A stretch of DNA of 64,000 nt from Chondrosia reniformis (GCA_947172415.1 OX359197.1:7441673-7505672), one strand, 5' to 3'; positions 15,001-25,367 are shown, numbered from the stretch's first letter. A program made the numbers and translations. Notes: generated by a model not told the origin, from the letters alone.

Positions 15001-18000
15001 TCAGAGGTCAGAGGTAACAGCTAGTCCCTCAGTCTAGCTAAGACTTGCACAAATATGTAAAGTGTACTTTATCCATTTTCTCTTCAATCTTGTTCATTTG
15101 TTTGTCTTCCTTGGCACAAGTGTCTTCCACTTCAGCTGCTAAGGACACCATTTTCTCCATCCTACATAGCAACAGGTACAGAGAGGTACAACAGGAAGTA
15201 GGTAGTCATAGCAACAGATACAGAGAGGTACAACAGGAAGTAGGTAGTCATAGCAACAGGTACAGAGAGGTACAACAGGAAGTAGGTAGTCATAGCAACA
15301 GGTATGAGGTACAACAGGAAGTAGGTAGCAGAATCAGCCACTGCATCTAATTGAGCACTAATTTGTAAAAAATTACCAAAAAGCTCAGGTACTGTTGCAA
15401 GTTACCTTTCAATTTCACTCTCAATGCTCATTTTGCAAGATTCGTTTTCTGTCTTTAGACCTGCCCAGAGCTGGAGTCGTCAGACCACATTCATAAACAG
15501 AAGCAAGCATGAGGCAATATTGACCCATAACTTACAGTGTTCAGTCTCTCCATGGACAAATCTGCTGGCAGCGGTTGAGATCCTTTCCTCGACTGTGGCA
15601 AATAGTTATTCAATGGAACGCTCACTTGTGTTACATGTGTAAAACTACCATTATATTATGTACTAAATGTATGTACCATACAACTTATTAAATAGCGATG
15701 ACCATGTTCACTTTTTAACAATTTGTACTCTACATGTGTTAACACCTTCCCATGGGCTGGTGTTACATATCGTTGCCATGGCAATCAGTTAATTAATTTG
15801 ATCTATTACACATATAGGGTTTGAGAGCAAAGGGGCTTCATATAAAGCTATAATTTATACAGTAAACCACACATGCAAATACTATAAATACAAACTACCT
15901 CACCTCAATCACTTTAGCCATTTCTGCCAGTTGTGCCTTCTCCTGTGACTTGGCAGGGTACTCCTTTGTGATGTAAGTCTGGAATTCCCCTTGTTTCTCC
16001 CTCATCTCCTCCAGAGTAGAGGGAAAGTCCCTACCTTTCACCCAGACCAACTTATGTGTGGCCCATTTGTGGAGATCCTCGTACACTGGTTGATAGTCTT
16101 CAATAGTAGCACCCTGAATACAGTACACGTATACAAACATGATTGTAGGCCTCCCCAGAGTACATACGTAGGGGATATACTGAGGGGTCAGAGTTCATCC
16201 ACAGCCCACACCATTGTGTGATCTCCACCTCTTATTACATGAATAATATTACTGGAAACACTTGTGGTTGGGTTATCACATACCATACATTAAAGGATAT
16301 GGCTGACACTACAGAGATTGACGTACCAGGTTTGGCGGTGGAGGCATTGTGGGGAACTGGTTCTTGATGAAGGACACGTAGGTCAGAATAGACTTCTCGT
16401 CAGGATTGGCCACACAGACATCTGAAGGAAGGTACACCAGAGCATGACAGTCTAGTCTGGTGTGTGGAAGTGTGTGTGCACCTTCTGTATCCAGCAGCTT
16501 CTCCACTCCCAGTTCATTGTAGGCTACATCAAAGGCAAGATTCAGATTGTCCATTGGTTGCTTGGGGTCCACCTCCGCATTGTAATCTAACAGATCAGGT
16601 CGGTGCCGGTTGAGAATGGCACAGAAAGCTCTTCCATCGCTCCAGTGAGATGAAAAGTTAGCCATCGGCAGGTCATATCTATCAGTACAGAGAGGAAACA
16701 AAGAAGCGATGAGGAGGAGATGAGGAGGAGATGAAGTGGAGATGAAGTGGAGATGGAGAGGAGGTGAAGAGGAGATGAAGAGGAGGTGAAGAGGAGGTGA
16801 AGAGGAGATGAAGAGGAGGTGAAGAGGAGGTGAAGAGGAGGTGAAGAGAAGATAAAGAGAAGATGAAGAGGAGGTGAAGAGGAGATGAAGAGGAGATGAA
16901 GAGGAGGTGAAGAGGAGATGAAGAGGAGGTGAAGAGGAGGTGAAGAGGAGGTGAAGAGAAGATGAAGAGGAGATGAAGAGGAGATGAAGAGGAGATGAAG
17001 AGGAGATGAAGAGGAGATGAAGAGGAGGTGAAGAGGAGATGAAGAGGAGATGAAGAGGAGGTGAAGAGGAGATGAAGAGGAGGTGAAGAGGAGGTGAAGA
17101 GGAGGTGAAGAGAAGATGAAGAGGAGATGAAGAGGAAATGAAGAGGAGATGAAGAGGAGATGAAGAGGAGATGAAGAGGAGGTGAAGAGGTGATGAAGAG
17201 GAGATGAAGAGGAGATGAAGAGGAGGTGAAGAGGTGATGAAGAGGAGGTGAAGAGGAGATGAAGAGGAGATGAAGAGGAGATGAAGAGGAGGTGAAGAGG
17301 AGATGAAGAGGAGGTGAGGAGGAGATGAAGAGGAGGTGAAGAGGAGATGAAGAGGAGATGAAGAGGAGGTACTTATTTGTGAGGATTGCAAGGATATGTC
17401 ACACAATTGAGTGTCCCTCACGGATCTACTGCCTGCTTGGCCCATTGCAGGAGTTCCTCCTTGACTGCCCTCTGATCCACGTTATCTGCTTTGGACAGCT
17501 GGAACCTCAAGATGAGGGTCCACACAAGACCGAGGATCAACTTCTTGTTGCCGTCCACAATGTGATCACTTGTGATGCCCACCAACTTGACCTTGTGTCG
17601 CTGGAGGCACTCCAGAGCCACCTGGACATTCTGCCTCTTGTGAATCCTCATCTTGCCCCTCTCCCGAGGCTGTGTAGAGTCGTGGAATGGCTAGTGGCAG
17701 AGGTCACATTAGCTGTATGTGAACTGACCAGTTTGTCTTTGGTGAAGAGCTCCAACAGTGTAATCAACTTGACACCGTCTGAGAAATCTTCAAAAAGATC
17801 ATTCACCTTCATGCCAGCCTGGAATGAAAATCAGAATGGGATTGGGATCAGGAATGGAAATCAGAATGGGATTGTGACCAAGAAATGAAATCAGAATGGG
17901 ATTGGGACCAGGAATGGAAATCAGAATGGGATTGGGATCAGGAATGGAAATCAGAATGGGATTGGGATCAGGAATGGAAATCAAAATGGGATTGGGACCA

Positions 18001-19059
18001 GGAATGGAAATCAGAATGGAATTGGGAGCAGGAATTGAAATCAGAACGGGAAGGGGACCAGGAATGGCAGAGTGGTAGTGCTTAGATGTAACTCTCCAAT
18101 TACAAACACCAATAAGCACTTCAGTTTAGAAAAGAAGGAATCTTAATTAAGTTGCCTAGCAACAAAATAAAAATGTGCATGACCTAGCAACCATGGCAGC
18201 CAAAGACTTCATAAAAGAGGCTTCTATCATTACAAGTTTATAATAAGAGTAATATTATACCACAACTGATGTACTGACAGTCAAAGGGGACCTGAGGGTG
18301 TGGGACGGGGGTGGAGTCTGGTTACCTAGGTAACAGGTGACACTTGTTATTGTATATACTTGCACTGTATATATTATAGACAGTTCTTATTTTATGTAAT
18401 TAGATTCATAACCATGCAATGAGATTCACAGCTATTTGAACCTTGAAATTGAAATAACATCAACCCTCCACTCCTGTCTACTTTACTGAATTGGGTTGTT
18501 GACTGTATACAAAACTACATCTGATGATTAGCACTAATTAGAGGACATTCAATGGACTGGTTTTGCTCATAAAACATCTCAACATTCTTTCATGCTATTG
18601 AATTTATCTTTGAAATGGTCCGTCTATCAAGGTGAACAATCACAAATGCAGTTAGAAAAATATTCTAAATATTCTCAGTTGAATGGACTTTTCAATCTAA
18701 AGCGGCATTGGCAGACTGTCCAAGGGTTTAAACCTAATGCTACCAAAACAAGACTGTGACACAAGAAACACGCCTCACTCGCACAGGAAAACAGTTCATT
18801 ATTGTACGAGTGAAAATCACTACCTCACTCGCACTGCCTCACTCACCTTCATTAAATGTGTATTGACCCATTTAGTGAACGTCTTCTTCTGAACGCGATC
18901 ATATTCATCTGAAAGGAGAAATACTTTCACATATAAGTTATTCTCGTTAAACTTTATATCTACACTACAGAGCGCCTGGCTAGCGAAAACCTCACCGACG
19001 GCGAGTGAAGCAAGATTACGATCATAAATGTCAGAAGCTCTCCGTTCTATCTTGGCCAT
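1..19059 (-). CDS. Spectraplakin-like giant cytoskeletal linker (MACF1/dystonin family), N-terminal part
   Basis: Large multi-exon gene, truncated by the window start, so the C-terminus is absent. Spectraplakins bind F-actin through two CH domains and span the cytoplasm with spectrin repeats. Exons I could fix by splice sites and phase are 18996-19059, 18847-18908, 17729-17818, 17422-17669, 16482-16678, 16327-16421 and 15904-16113; together they give 322 codons in one frame. CH1 starts [16 protein letters not shown] and includes [13 protein letters not shown]2 has [12 protein letters not shown] and [11 protein letters not shown]. From about 15.6 kb to position 1 almost every exon is helical with the spectrin W-L spacing, e.g. 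[19 protein letters not shown] near 2,000 and [17 protein letters not shown] near 1,450, which resemble dystonin/MACF1 repeats. I did not recognise an SH3, plectin-repeat, EF-hand or GAS2 domain; the last two would lie off-window. Nesprin or another spectrin relative is a less likely alternative. Confidence 0.85.
2990..3846 (-). other. Long spectraplakin exon with Lys/Ser/Pro-rich basic linker
   Basis: An unusually long exon (857 bp) in a gene of mostly 100-250 bp exons. Its start and end encode spectrin-type helix. Its middle (about 3,150-3,400) encodes a disordered basic segment with [18 protein letters not shown], then SP and RTGRK motifs. It separates two groups of spectrin repeats and could be a hinge or an electrostatic docking site for microtubules or membranes; that role is inference only. 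Confidence 0.75.
4992..5490. repeat. Intronic 32-bp minisatellite carrying 15 CArG boxes
   Basis: Tandem repeat with an exact 32 bp period inside a spectraplakin intron. Every unit holds the palindrome CCATATATGG; the first is at 5014-5023 and the last at 5462-5471, giving fifteen sites. The sequence fits the SRF consensus CC(A/T)6GG perfectly. Variation between units (GACATATA or GATATATA) lies outside the CArG core. Confidence 0.95.
6160..6520. repeat. Intronic polypurine tract (GGGAGA-type)
   Basis: Nearly pure G/A on the plus strand with irregular GGGAGAGGG and GGGAGTGGGAGGGG units, so the spectraplakin transcript is C/T-rich here. It sits between the exon starting near 6,550 and the exon ending near 6,133, close to the 3' splice site. 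The long open frames across it are compositional. Confidence 0.9.
7815..8466. other. Spectraplakin intron, no further feature seen
   Basis: About 650 bp of AT-rich sequence between the exon ending near 7,750 and the exon at 8,467. I saw no coding pattern, RNA gene or tandem repeat in it. Confidence 0.6.
8467..8737 (-). other. Spectraplakin exon with polylysine linker
   Basis: This exon starts with a short helical segment ([14 protein letters not shown]) and then leaves the spectrin pattern. It encodes a Gly/Ala/Ser-rich stretch, the polylysine run [17 protein letters not shown], and a Ser/Thr-rich end, before the donor at 8,466. It is a second basic, probably unfolded linker in the rod. Its acceptor region is duplicated immediately upstream in transcription (8,789-8,856). 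Confidence 0.7.
8721..8856. repeat. 68-bp tandem duplication spanning a 3' splice site
   Basis: Two almost identical 68 bp units, 8721-8788 and 8789-8856. Each contains the intron end CCTGTAG followed by the first exon bases AAGTTAAAGGATGCC (read on the minus strand). The exon at 8467-8737 therefore has a second copy of its acceptor and its first bases immediately upstream. Confidence 0.9.
9945..10245. repeat. Intronic GGATGAGT/GGATGGGT minisatellite
   Basis: Short tandem units of 4-8 bp (GGATGAGT, GGATGGGT, GTAGATGG) fill a spectraplakin intron from its donor near 10,251 to its acceptor (CTCCTAG|GGTGAC) near 9,939. The sense strand is pyrimidine-rich. The open frames of Thr/His/Pro/Ser across it are spurious. 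Confidence 0.9.
13004..13111. repeat. Intronic 27-bp repeat, four units
   Basis: Four units of GGAGGAGACTAGTTCGGCTT plus AGAAAAT, with starts at about 13004, 13031, 13058 and 13085. It lies in a spectraplakin intron next to the donor of the exon at about 13,113-13,319. Confidence 0.9.
14440..14645. repeat. Intronic G-rich minisatellite (GTGAGGGGTGGGGCA)
   Basis: About fourteen units of 14-16 bp. It is G-rich on the plus strand and therefore C-rich in the spectraplakin transcript. It directly adjoins the 3' splice site of the exon ending near 14,436. Confidence 0.9.
15070..16113 (-). other. First spectrin/plakin-type repeat after the CH domains
   Basis: Exon 15904-16113 (70 codons) encodes a segment with a YQ...L.KW opening, then [11 protein letters not shown] and [12 protein letters not shown]. 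From memory of the family, this lines up with the stretch just after CH2 in MACF1/dystonin (YQ...L..WV, R.FP, EIPPK..EK). Two short exons follow: 15540-15596, which includes [12 protein letters not shown], and about 15419-15471, which includes [12 protein letters not shown]. The next exon, near 15,070-15,163, completes the helical repeat. This similarity is the main reason for preferring spectraplakin over dystrophin or nesprin. Confidence 0.65.
15165..15335. repeat. Intronic 42-bp minisatellite, four units
   Basis: Units start CATAGCAACAGGTACAGAGA at 15165, 15207, 15249 and about 15291; the last is shortened. The repeat touches the acceptor of the exon ending near 15,163. Confidence 0.9.
16700..17370. 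repeat. Intronic 11-bp purine minisatellite (GAAGAGGAGRT)
   Basis: About sixty units of GAAGAGGAGAT or GAAGAGGAGGT fill the intron between the CH1 exon ending at 17,422 and the CH2 exon starting at 16,678. The plus strand is almost pure purine, so the transcript is pyrimidine-rich up to the acceptor. Confidence 0.92.
17819..18075. repeat. Intronic 30-bp minisatellite in the first large spectraplakin intron
   Basis: About eight units of GGAATGGAAATCAGAATGGG plus ATTGGGATCA. It begins at the acceptor of the CH1 exon ending at 17,818. The rest of this intron, to 18,846, is AT-rich with no feature I recognise. Confidence 0.9.
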
Positions 19060-19442
19060 TTTGGTGGGGGTTTATCGGAAACAATTGACGCGTTCTGTTA
19101 GGTTGGCAGTTTGTTTGTACAATAACACTTTGGGCGCCCAATCAGGGTTAGGTTGCGACTGGAAATTGGATCCAAATTAAGATCCATCGCAATACATTAT
19201 CCGCAATACAACCTCGGCTGTGTATGGTACTCACCCGCCATTAAGTTCCGAGCATTTTCAATGGATGAGTGCCGCTCTACCATCCTCTCTTCTTCAAAGT
19301 AGTTCTGCACAGGAAAACGGGTGTGGCAAGATGTAGAACGCAATGTGCGTTCAGCCTTATAGAAAACACGTTTCCGATATAAATGGATGGGTTATCGATT
19401 ATCGATGTCTACGATAAAATGGACGGCTTAATCAAGCTGACA
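19060..19442. promoter_or_regulatory. Divergent promoter between spectraplakin and MRPL14
   Basis: Only 383 bp separate the MAKIER start codon (19059) from the MRPL14 start (19443). If the alternative exon at 19283 is used, only 159 bp remain. CCAAT boxes occur in both orientations: CCAAT at 19138-19142 and ATTGG at 19165-19169. Repeated ATCGAT motifs lie at about 19,390-19,405. The region has more CpG than the introns. Shared bidirectional control is inferred from the spacing. Confidence 0.6.
19235..19283 (-). CDS. Alternative first coding exon of the spectraplakin gene
   Basis: An ATG at 19283 opens MVERHSSIENARNLMA and ends at a strong donor (G|GTGAGT) in phase 1. This is the same phase as the exon at 18996-19059 ([15 protein letters not shown]...). 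Either exon therefore joins the CH1 exon at 18908 with the shared residue D. The downstream exon has no splice acceptor before its ATG, so the two look mutually exclusive. A possible acceptor (CAG) lies near 19,305, so this could instead be an internal exon of a still longer isoform with an earlier start. Spectraplakins are known for alternative first exons. Confidence 0.6.
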
Positions 19443-20400
19443 ATGTGCTCGCGATGGAGGAGTATCCATCCGTTATGGAACACTAGTTTGAATACCAAAT
19501 CAATTCAGTGAGTCGTCATACCTTTCGCCTCATGAAGGTCTTGCTAAGATAAGCTTAATGTCTAATGGAATAGCATGAAAATTGTTTGTTAGAATTACAA
19601 TCATGCATTGACTTATAAATCTCTTTGCAGATGTATCTAAACTATAATAAATTAAGGAACCAATAATGCACACGGCATTATGGTATTCGGGTCACATAAG
19701 CATTCCTTATGTCTTTTTGTTGCATTTAGCCAGTGTTTGTTTATAATTTTTATTTTAGCACATCTTTGAATCTGTCAAAAATGAGGTCTGGAATCCAAAA
19801 ACTGACTACTGTTAAAATAGCTGACAACAGTGAAGCTGCAAAACCATACAAGTTGACACCAAAATGTATTCATGTTTACGGAAGACAAACTGCTAATGTT
19901 GGAGATAAGATCCTAATTACTGCTCGTGGGGAGATGTGGAAGGCTCTAGTTCTAGCTACTAAGGTATTTAATCACCTCTCTAGTGTGACCACCTCTCTAG
20001 TGCAACCACCTCTCTAGTGTGACCACCTCTCTAGTGCAACCGCCTCTCTAGTGTGACCACCTCTCTAGTGTGACCACCTCTCTAGTGCAACCACCTCTCT
20101 AGTGTGACCACCTTTCTAGTGCGACCACCTCTCTAGTGCGACCACCTCTCTAGTGCGACCACCTCTCTAGTGCGACCACCTCTCTAGTGTGACCACCTCT
20201 CTAGTGCGACCACCTCTTTCCTACAGGTCCCCACTCCTGGTGCCTCCCCCCGAGTAAGGTATGATGGAAACTATGTTGCGTTAATGAACAATAAGAATGA
20301 ACCAATTGGAACTCGTATCAAGATCCCGCTTCCATCGTCCATTCGAAAGCACTCAGATAACTATAGTAAAGTGTTAGCGTTGTGTAAAAAGTTTCTCTGA
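19443..20400 (+). CDS. MRPL14: Mitochondrial large-subunit ribosomal protein L14 (uL14m)
   Basis: Three exons: 19443-19507, 19759-19963 and 20227-20400. They join in frame to 147 residues, close to the usual animal length of about 145. Exon 1 (MCSRWRSIHPLWNTSLN...) is rich in Arg, Ser and Trp with no acidic residue, fitting a mitochondrial presequence. The mature part has the L14 core: IQKLTTVKIADNSE, KCIHVYGRQ, VGDKILITARGEMWKALV, NKNEPIGTRIKIPLPSS and SKVLALCKKF. uL14m sits at the mitoribosomal subunit interface. The start was chosen because exon 1 gives the correct phase (CA|C). An internal ATG at 19781 would remove the presequence. It is transcribed divergently from the spectraplakin gene. 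Confidence 0.93.
19968..20222. repeat. 17-bp minisatellite in MRPL14 intron 2
   Basis: About fifteen units of CTCTCTAGTGTGACCAC, with TGCAACC and TGCGACC variants. They fill almost the whole intron up to the acceptor (CTTTCCTACAG). The sense strand is pyrimidine-rich, as in the minus-strand genes of the window. Confidence 0.93.
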
Positions 20401-21700
20401 ACCATGTGTATCTATAGAATTGTATACACACATTGTAACAAACATCTTTGTAATTTCAAACAGAAAAGTTACTATTGCATTGAGCAGCTGAAGATAGAAT
20501 AGTCACATACCAGAATCATGTGAAACTGAATGCAAAACACCTTAAATTCACATCTGAAACAATTCCATTCCTGGCAACTTTGTTAATGATATAAGCTGTT
20601 GACACAGGTACTATGAAATACTTCCAACTGAAATGTCCCTTTCAATGAGATATATCCTGACCAGTCTGAGGTAATGTTCCTTACATGGTGACCAACCTTA
20701 GTGTAAGTCTCTGTATGGGAGCAGTCTTTATGGAGAGGTAGTCTCTGTATAGGAGCAGTCTTTATAGAGAGGTAGTCTCTGTATAGGAGCAGTCTTTATG
20801 GAGAGGTAGTCTCTGTATAGGAGCAGTCTTTATGGAGAGGTAGTCTCTGTATAGGAGCAGTCTTTATAGAGAGGTAGTCTCTGTATAGGAGCAGTCTTTA
20901 TAGAGAGGTAGTCTCTGTATAGGAGCAGTCTTCATAGAGAGGTAGTCTCTGAATGAAGAGATGAAGAGAATTCATGTCATGGTGTCAAAGGTATATTCTG
21001 TTTATGTAGAGTTAATCTGTTCTAAAATACCAGTAAAATGGTGACTAAATTTGGAGAACTCCATTTGTCTAATTGGCATATCATTATGTGTGATGTTACT
21101 CAGCAATGGAATTCAGTGTACTTGAACAAATTGTAATTCAATATGTTTTGAATCATTTAGCTATTGACCAGGAATGCAGTAAAGTATATCTCAAAAACAT
21201 ATGGTCTTAAACTGTGAATATATATGAAAATTCTAAGATAGAAGAAGATATATGTTATATATACGTACGTACCAAATTTCCACTTGGAACACAATTTCAA
21301 CTTGACAAAGACAAAAACGATGCTTTTAATTTCAATGACATTGTCTGGAACATGGTTCATTGAAAGTTCAGATTGAAAATGTTTAAGGTTACAGTTATTG
21401 ACACTTCTTCATGTACATATGGCCAAGGATTGACAAAATCAAGAGATTCCCAGGGTCACTGATGAAGGATGGAATCCCAGAAATAGCTGTCTGGCCCAGT
21501 AGAGCAAAAGAAGTGGGGTACTGTAGCTAATTTGGGCATATGGAGCATCACTATAAGCGCTGCCATACATACGAACTTCTCCAACTGTTTTATTGAAATA
21601 AGAATTAGCAAATGGAATTGCAGGATTTTGTAACCTTCATGTACAAACACAAGCCATAAAATTTTGAATGATGACATTAAACATGTTGGGTAGTAAAACG
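20401..21700. other. Intergenic region with a 34-bp minisatellite
   Basis: No gene recognised. A tandem repeat at about 20,705-20,952 has a 34 bp unit (AGTCTCTGTATAGGAGCAGT plus CTTTATAGAGAGGT) in about seven copies. The rest is AT-rich and includes the MRPL14 3' UTR. An open minus frame at 21,456-21,719 has no recognisable protein pattern. Confidence 0.7.
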
Positions 21701-21710
21701 GAAGCCGTAA

Positions 21711-21718
21711 TGACGTCA
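21711..21718. promoter_or_regulatory. Perfect CRE palindrome TGACGTCA
   Basis: An 8 bp CREB/ATF consensus with a related TACGTCAA about 50 bp downstream. It precedes a CpG-containing stretch that could be the promoter or first exon of the adaptor gene. Functional use is inferred only from sequence and position. Confidence 0.4.
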
Positions 21719-21739
21719 TGTAGGCTGCTCGTTCGGTAA

Positions 21740-22022
21740 TTTTAAGTGCGGATCGGCAGAATACGTCAATACAGCTAGCTGGTCGATGAAAATACAGTAA
21801 TTCTCATTGTACCCATTGTGGAGAGGTTAATCAAATAAAGGAGTATTTCAAAAAGAACTAGAGCTTAGAACCAGAATTAGACGCTACGCGAAGAATCGCC
21901 GCTGGCAGTAATTATCGACGACTGTAGTATAATTGGTTGTGCCATTAAAATTACTCGTGCCAAAGTGACAAGGCATTTTTGGCACTGTAAGGAGATAATA
22001 TACAAGTTAATTGCGCCCACAA
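21740..22022 (+). other. Possible non-coding first exon of the adaptor gene
   Basis: A stretch with higher CpG than its surroundings ends at a strong donor (CCACAA|GTAAGTAC) at 22022/22023. It has only tiny reading frames, so it would be a 5' UTR exon spliced over about 1.7 kb to the exon at about 23,700. The left edge is arbitrary. The AT-rich stretch 22,023-23,690 then reads as an intron with nothing else visible. Confidence 0.35.
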
Positions 22023-23712
22023 GTAAGTACATTATTATAATATCTGTGTTTTTATAATTTTGGAACTGTTTAAACAGATAACGTTGAGATAGTCATAAAA
22101 CTCTAAGCAGATGTTAGATAATCGAATTGCTTTAGATTTGGCTGTACCGAAACGGATTCTATATCAGTTGGACCAGATGGAGACATTTAATGTCTGTTTT
22201 GTTGATGCATGCATGCTGTATATAATGCAGTGCATGATTGAGGTACTCATTAGTAAAATTCTAATTCAATTAACCACAACTTCCACTTGGTGGCACTGTA
22301 ATATATAGATGTGTATGTAAATGTATATACATACATATGAACTTATATAGAAATTACATTAGTAAATAAATGGCATATATATATAGTGTGTTTGCATTGA
22401 GTCATGGAGATAAGACTTATTCATCACTTTATGACACATATAGAGCATTAAGGATTAAAAGGCTTTTGTATATTTCTTATTTCTTATTCTGCAATAGCTT
22501 ATGACAGCCCTATTATTTCATATATGGTATATATATACATAAATGGCAGTCTATATGTATGATATTGAAACTGAATTATTATTATTATATTATTATGTAT
22601 TACAAGAGGTTGCCAATAGTTGCAACTGCCTGAAAGTTATAGTAGTGTTTAATTGAGTCATCTTGTACAGTTTCACTTCATGACTGTATAGTTAGGAGTA
22701 AACTCTTATAGGCTGCCTGTATATGTACGCATAAGCTTGCTGTTTGTGTTCAGATTACTGAGTCTATATACAAAACTATAACAGAAATGGTGTTTGAAGA
22801 ATACATATTTACATATTTGACCTTTATATATAGTACATAGTATATTTCATTCAAAAATCCATAAAAGCATTTCCCTATGCATATATAACAATATTTATAT
22901 AGATATATGCAATTTATCCATCTGAGTTATATCCCATACTATTTGGCTGAGTATAGTTAAAATTCATTTGATCATGTACGTATTAAATATTATATGTATG
23001 ATGAAATCAAGAATATTCTATTTTATGACATAATAATATAAATGCTTGTTAGAGTCAGTGGACCATACAATATGTTCTCATTCATATTGCAACTGTTTTC
23101 AATTGTAAGACTAATTAATTAATAGTTATGTGTTCCGCTGAGTCCATATTGATCCTTTAAATGAGTGTATGGATACTGATGGTCACTGCAATAATATTTA
23201 AAATTGTCTAAATTACATAATCCCTCCAGGCTTGTTGATTTTATGATTGAACCTGTCTGTATCTGATTGTATTTGCATAGAAGTGTTAAAAGTATATGTC
23301 TCTTGCAATTTGATAAGAATGTATGTGTGATTTGGTAGAATTAAGAGTATAAAAATGATTTAAATTAATGATTTAAACTATGGAATTAAAACCAATTTTT
23401 TAATGAGGATGGTGCTTTGGGCAATTAATTATGTTAAGTTTTAATCTTGTACTGTAAATATTTAAAGACAATCTTTTTACTACTGAATTCATATTTTAAA
23501 GACAATCTTTTTACTTCTGAAATACTATGAAAGGTAAACAAAGCTCTAGTCTGGGACACAATATTGGTGTAGATTACAGAATACAAAGGCAGCATGCTTA
23601 TTCAATGCATAATGCTTGGGACCTTGAATTTTATTCCAGGTGTCTGCAAGTTTATTATGTACAATGCTTATTGCATGCATATGTTATAATTATATATGTA
23701 GATAAAGCATCA

Positions 23713-25231
23713 ATGATTAATCATACCAATACCACTGATGATCCAACCACTATAATCATTGCTGCCTCAGTTGGAGCCGTAGGTGGATTACTACTCTTGG
23801 TAACTGTAATATTTATCATAGCATGTACTATTTACTGCTCATTGAAAAGAAGAAGGAATATGAGGGAAAGATCAGACTTAATTAATGAGATTAAGAGAGA
23901 TCCTCCCTCGGATGATACCACTGCCTCTCCAGGTATCTCTCACACACACATGCTCTAGTTATACAAACAATGGATATAAATGTACTCTTCTGTCGACAGT
24001 ATCTTGTCAACCTTGGCTGCATTGTAAACACTCCCATCCTCACACACATAAAGTGTACTAACTACATACAATATACTGAGTACATGTAGTCTATATATAC
24101 GTATATATACCAAATAACTATGTCAATTGGATGGTCAGTGTAATATCTTGCAATGATTATGTAACTTTGTGCACTTAACTCCCTCAACTTCATACCAAAT
24201 GTACATGAAATACTAAACATACAGTGACTTCCACAAGTAGTTTTCTCCACATATACGTATATGAAATACACAATTAACTTCTGATGGATGTATACATAAC
24301 ATACTAAATGAAACATAAATTAATTGGTGGAGATATTGATGTTTGTAGGAGTCACAGAAACAGCTACAAACAATGGCAACACCCGAGAGAAACTAAACAC
24401 ACTAGAGAATGGTTATCAACCAATGGGATTACATCTTGGCATTCCTTCCAAACTAAGCATTGGCAAGAGGTTTACAGAGAGGAAGCCAAAGAAAAAGAAG
24501 ACTACAGCTACTAAATCTCCTTTGAAGCCTCCAGTAGCTGTGAAAACAGTGGCTGATCCGAGCAAAGAGCCAGTGAAGGCGGCAGCCAGTGGTGATGATG
24601 ATCAAATGTATGGCCCCCTTTGCTTGAGTGATCTTGTCGATTCTCCTGACAAATCACATAGGAAGGAGGAGAATGGCTCAGGAAGTGAAAGTGAAAATGA
24701 ATATTACAATGAGGTCCCGTCTTCCAGGAAGTCTGCTCAGGCAGACAGCTTGGAAAGGCTGGACATGCCTCAATATGACTACGCTGAACCTGACCTTCAG
24801 AGCACTCAGCCAGAGGGTTCAAAGGTCACTTCCTTCCAAGAGCAGTCACTGAAATATGTTAATGTGCCACCAAAAGCCACCAAATCTCCACCCAAAATAG
24901 CAACAAAGAAATCGACCAAAAAAGTAAGTTCTCATCATCCCTAGCTCCAGTACTTTGCATGACGACTGCCTTGTATTTACTATACATACATATTAATAGG
25001 TAAGTTATGGCTTTTATAAATGAATCTGAAATGGGATATTTGTATGCACTAAGTGATTTAGAAAAGTGACTCAAATGCATACAGTATGAGAGGAAGAGGA
25101 AGAAAGGGAGGGAGAGGGAAGGAGAGATTATATTACTTTTCAGTAAGTGTATTCCAATTGTATCGTTTTATTTACAGGATAAAATGACAGTTGCTTACGC
25201 CAATGTTCAGAATGATGGAATGCCAAAGTGA
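23713..25231 (+). CDS. Single-pass transmembrane adaptor with YxxM and YxN motifs (LAT/NTAL/PAG-like design)
   Basis: Three exons: 23713-23932, 24349-24923 and 25178-25231. They join in frame to 282 residues. The outside part is tiny (MINHTNTTDDPTT, two N-glycosylation sequons). It is followed by one membrane helix (about 14-40) with Cys38 and Cys42 at the inner face and a KRRR stop-transfer signal at 45-48. The tail is long and low-complexity: YQPM at 96 (PI3K p85 type), YGPL at 161, YYNEV at 192, YDYAEP at 216, YVNV at 243 and YANV at 272. Those at 192, 243 and 272 fit the Grb2 SH2 rule YxN. A proline-rich SPLKPPVAVK lies at 130-139. There is no kinase or other folded domain, so it would be a phosphotyrosine scaffold. 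The start is uncertain: an upstream coding exon could add a signal peptide or ectodomain, making it a receptor instead. Confidence 0.7.
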
Positions 25232-25367
25232 TCACTTTAGAAGGACAAGCACATCTAATTAATTCAAGTGTCCAACACAAACGATGACTTTATGTTTCAT
25301 CCTGTGTTAATACACTTCATGCATGCCATTTTGTGTTCATTCTTGGAAATACAATACTCAAGTTTAA

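Larger units (their letters stand above)
16327..18908 (-). other. Actin-binding domain (tandem CH1-CH2) exons
   Basis: Five exons (18847-18908, 17729-17818, 17422-17669, 16482-16678, 16327-16421) encode the complete CH1-CH2 pair. CH1 reads from [11 protein letters not shown] through [15 protein letters not shown], and CH2 from [12 protein letters not shown] through [12 protein letters not shown]. The intron between the second and third of these CH1 exons is only 59 bp (17670-17728). Reading through it would break the conserved LPRE-G-MR-H segment, and removing it restores that segment exactly. The fold is the usual type 1/type 2 CH tandem that binds F-actin. Confidence 0.9.

Noticed and set aside
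16690-17380. Ser/Leu/His-rich open frame fused to the CH2 exon
   Set aside because: It crosses an 11 bp intronic repeat. Splicing at 17,422 and 16,678 restores the conserved CH2 sequence without it.
21456-21719. 87-codon minus-strand frame beginning MTSLRLPFYY
   Set aside because: Hydrophobic by AT-rich composition, overlaps the putative promoter of the adaptor gene, and has no family pattern.
22111-22308. 65-codon plus-strand frame beginning MLDNRIALD
   Set aside because: Isolated in AT-rich intron-like sequence, with no domain, no matching splice sites and no similarity I recognise.
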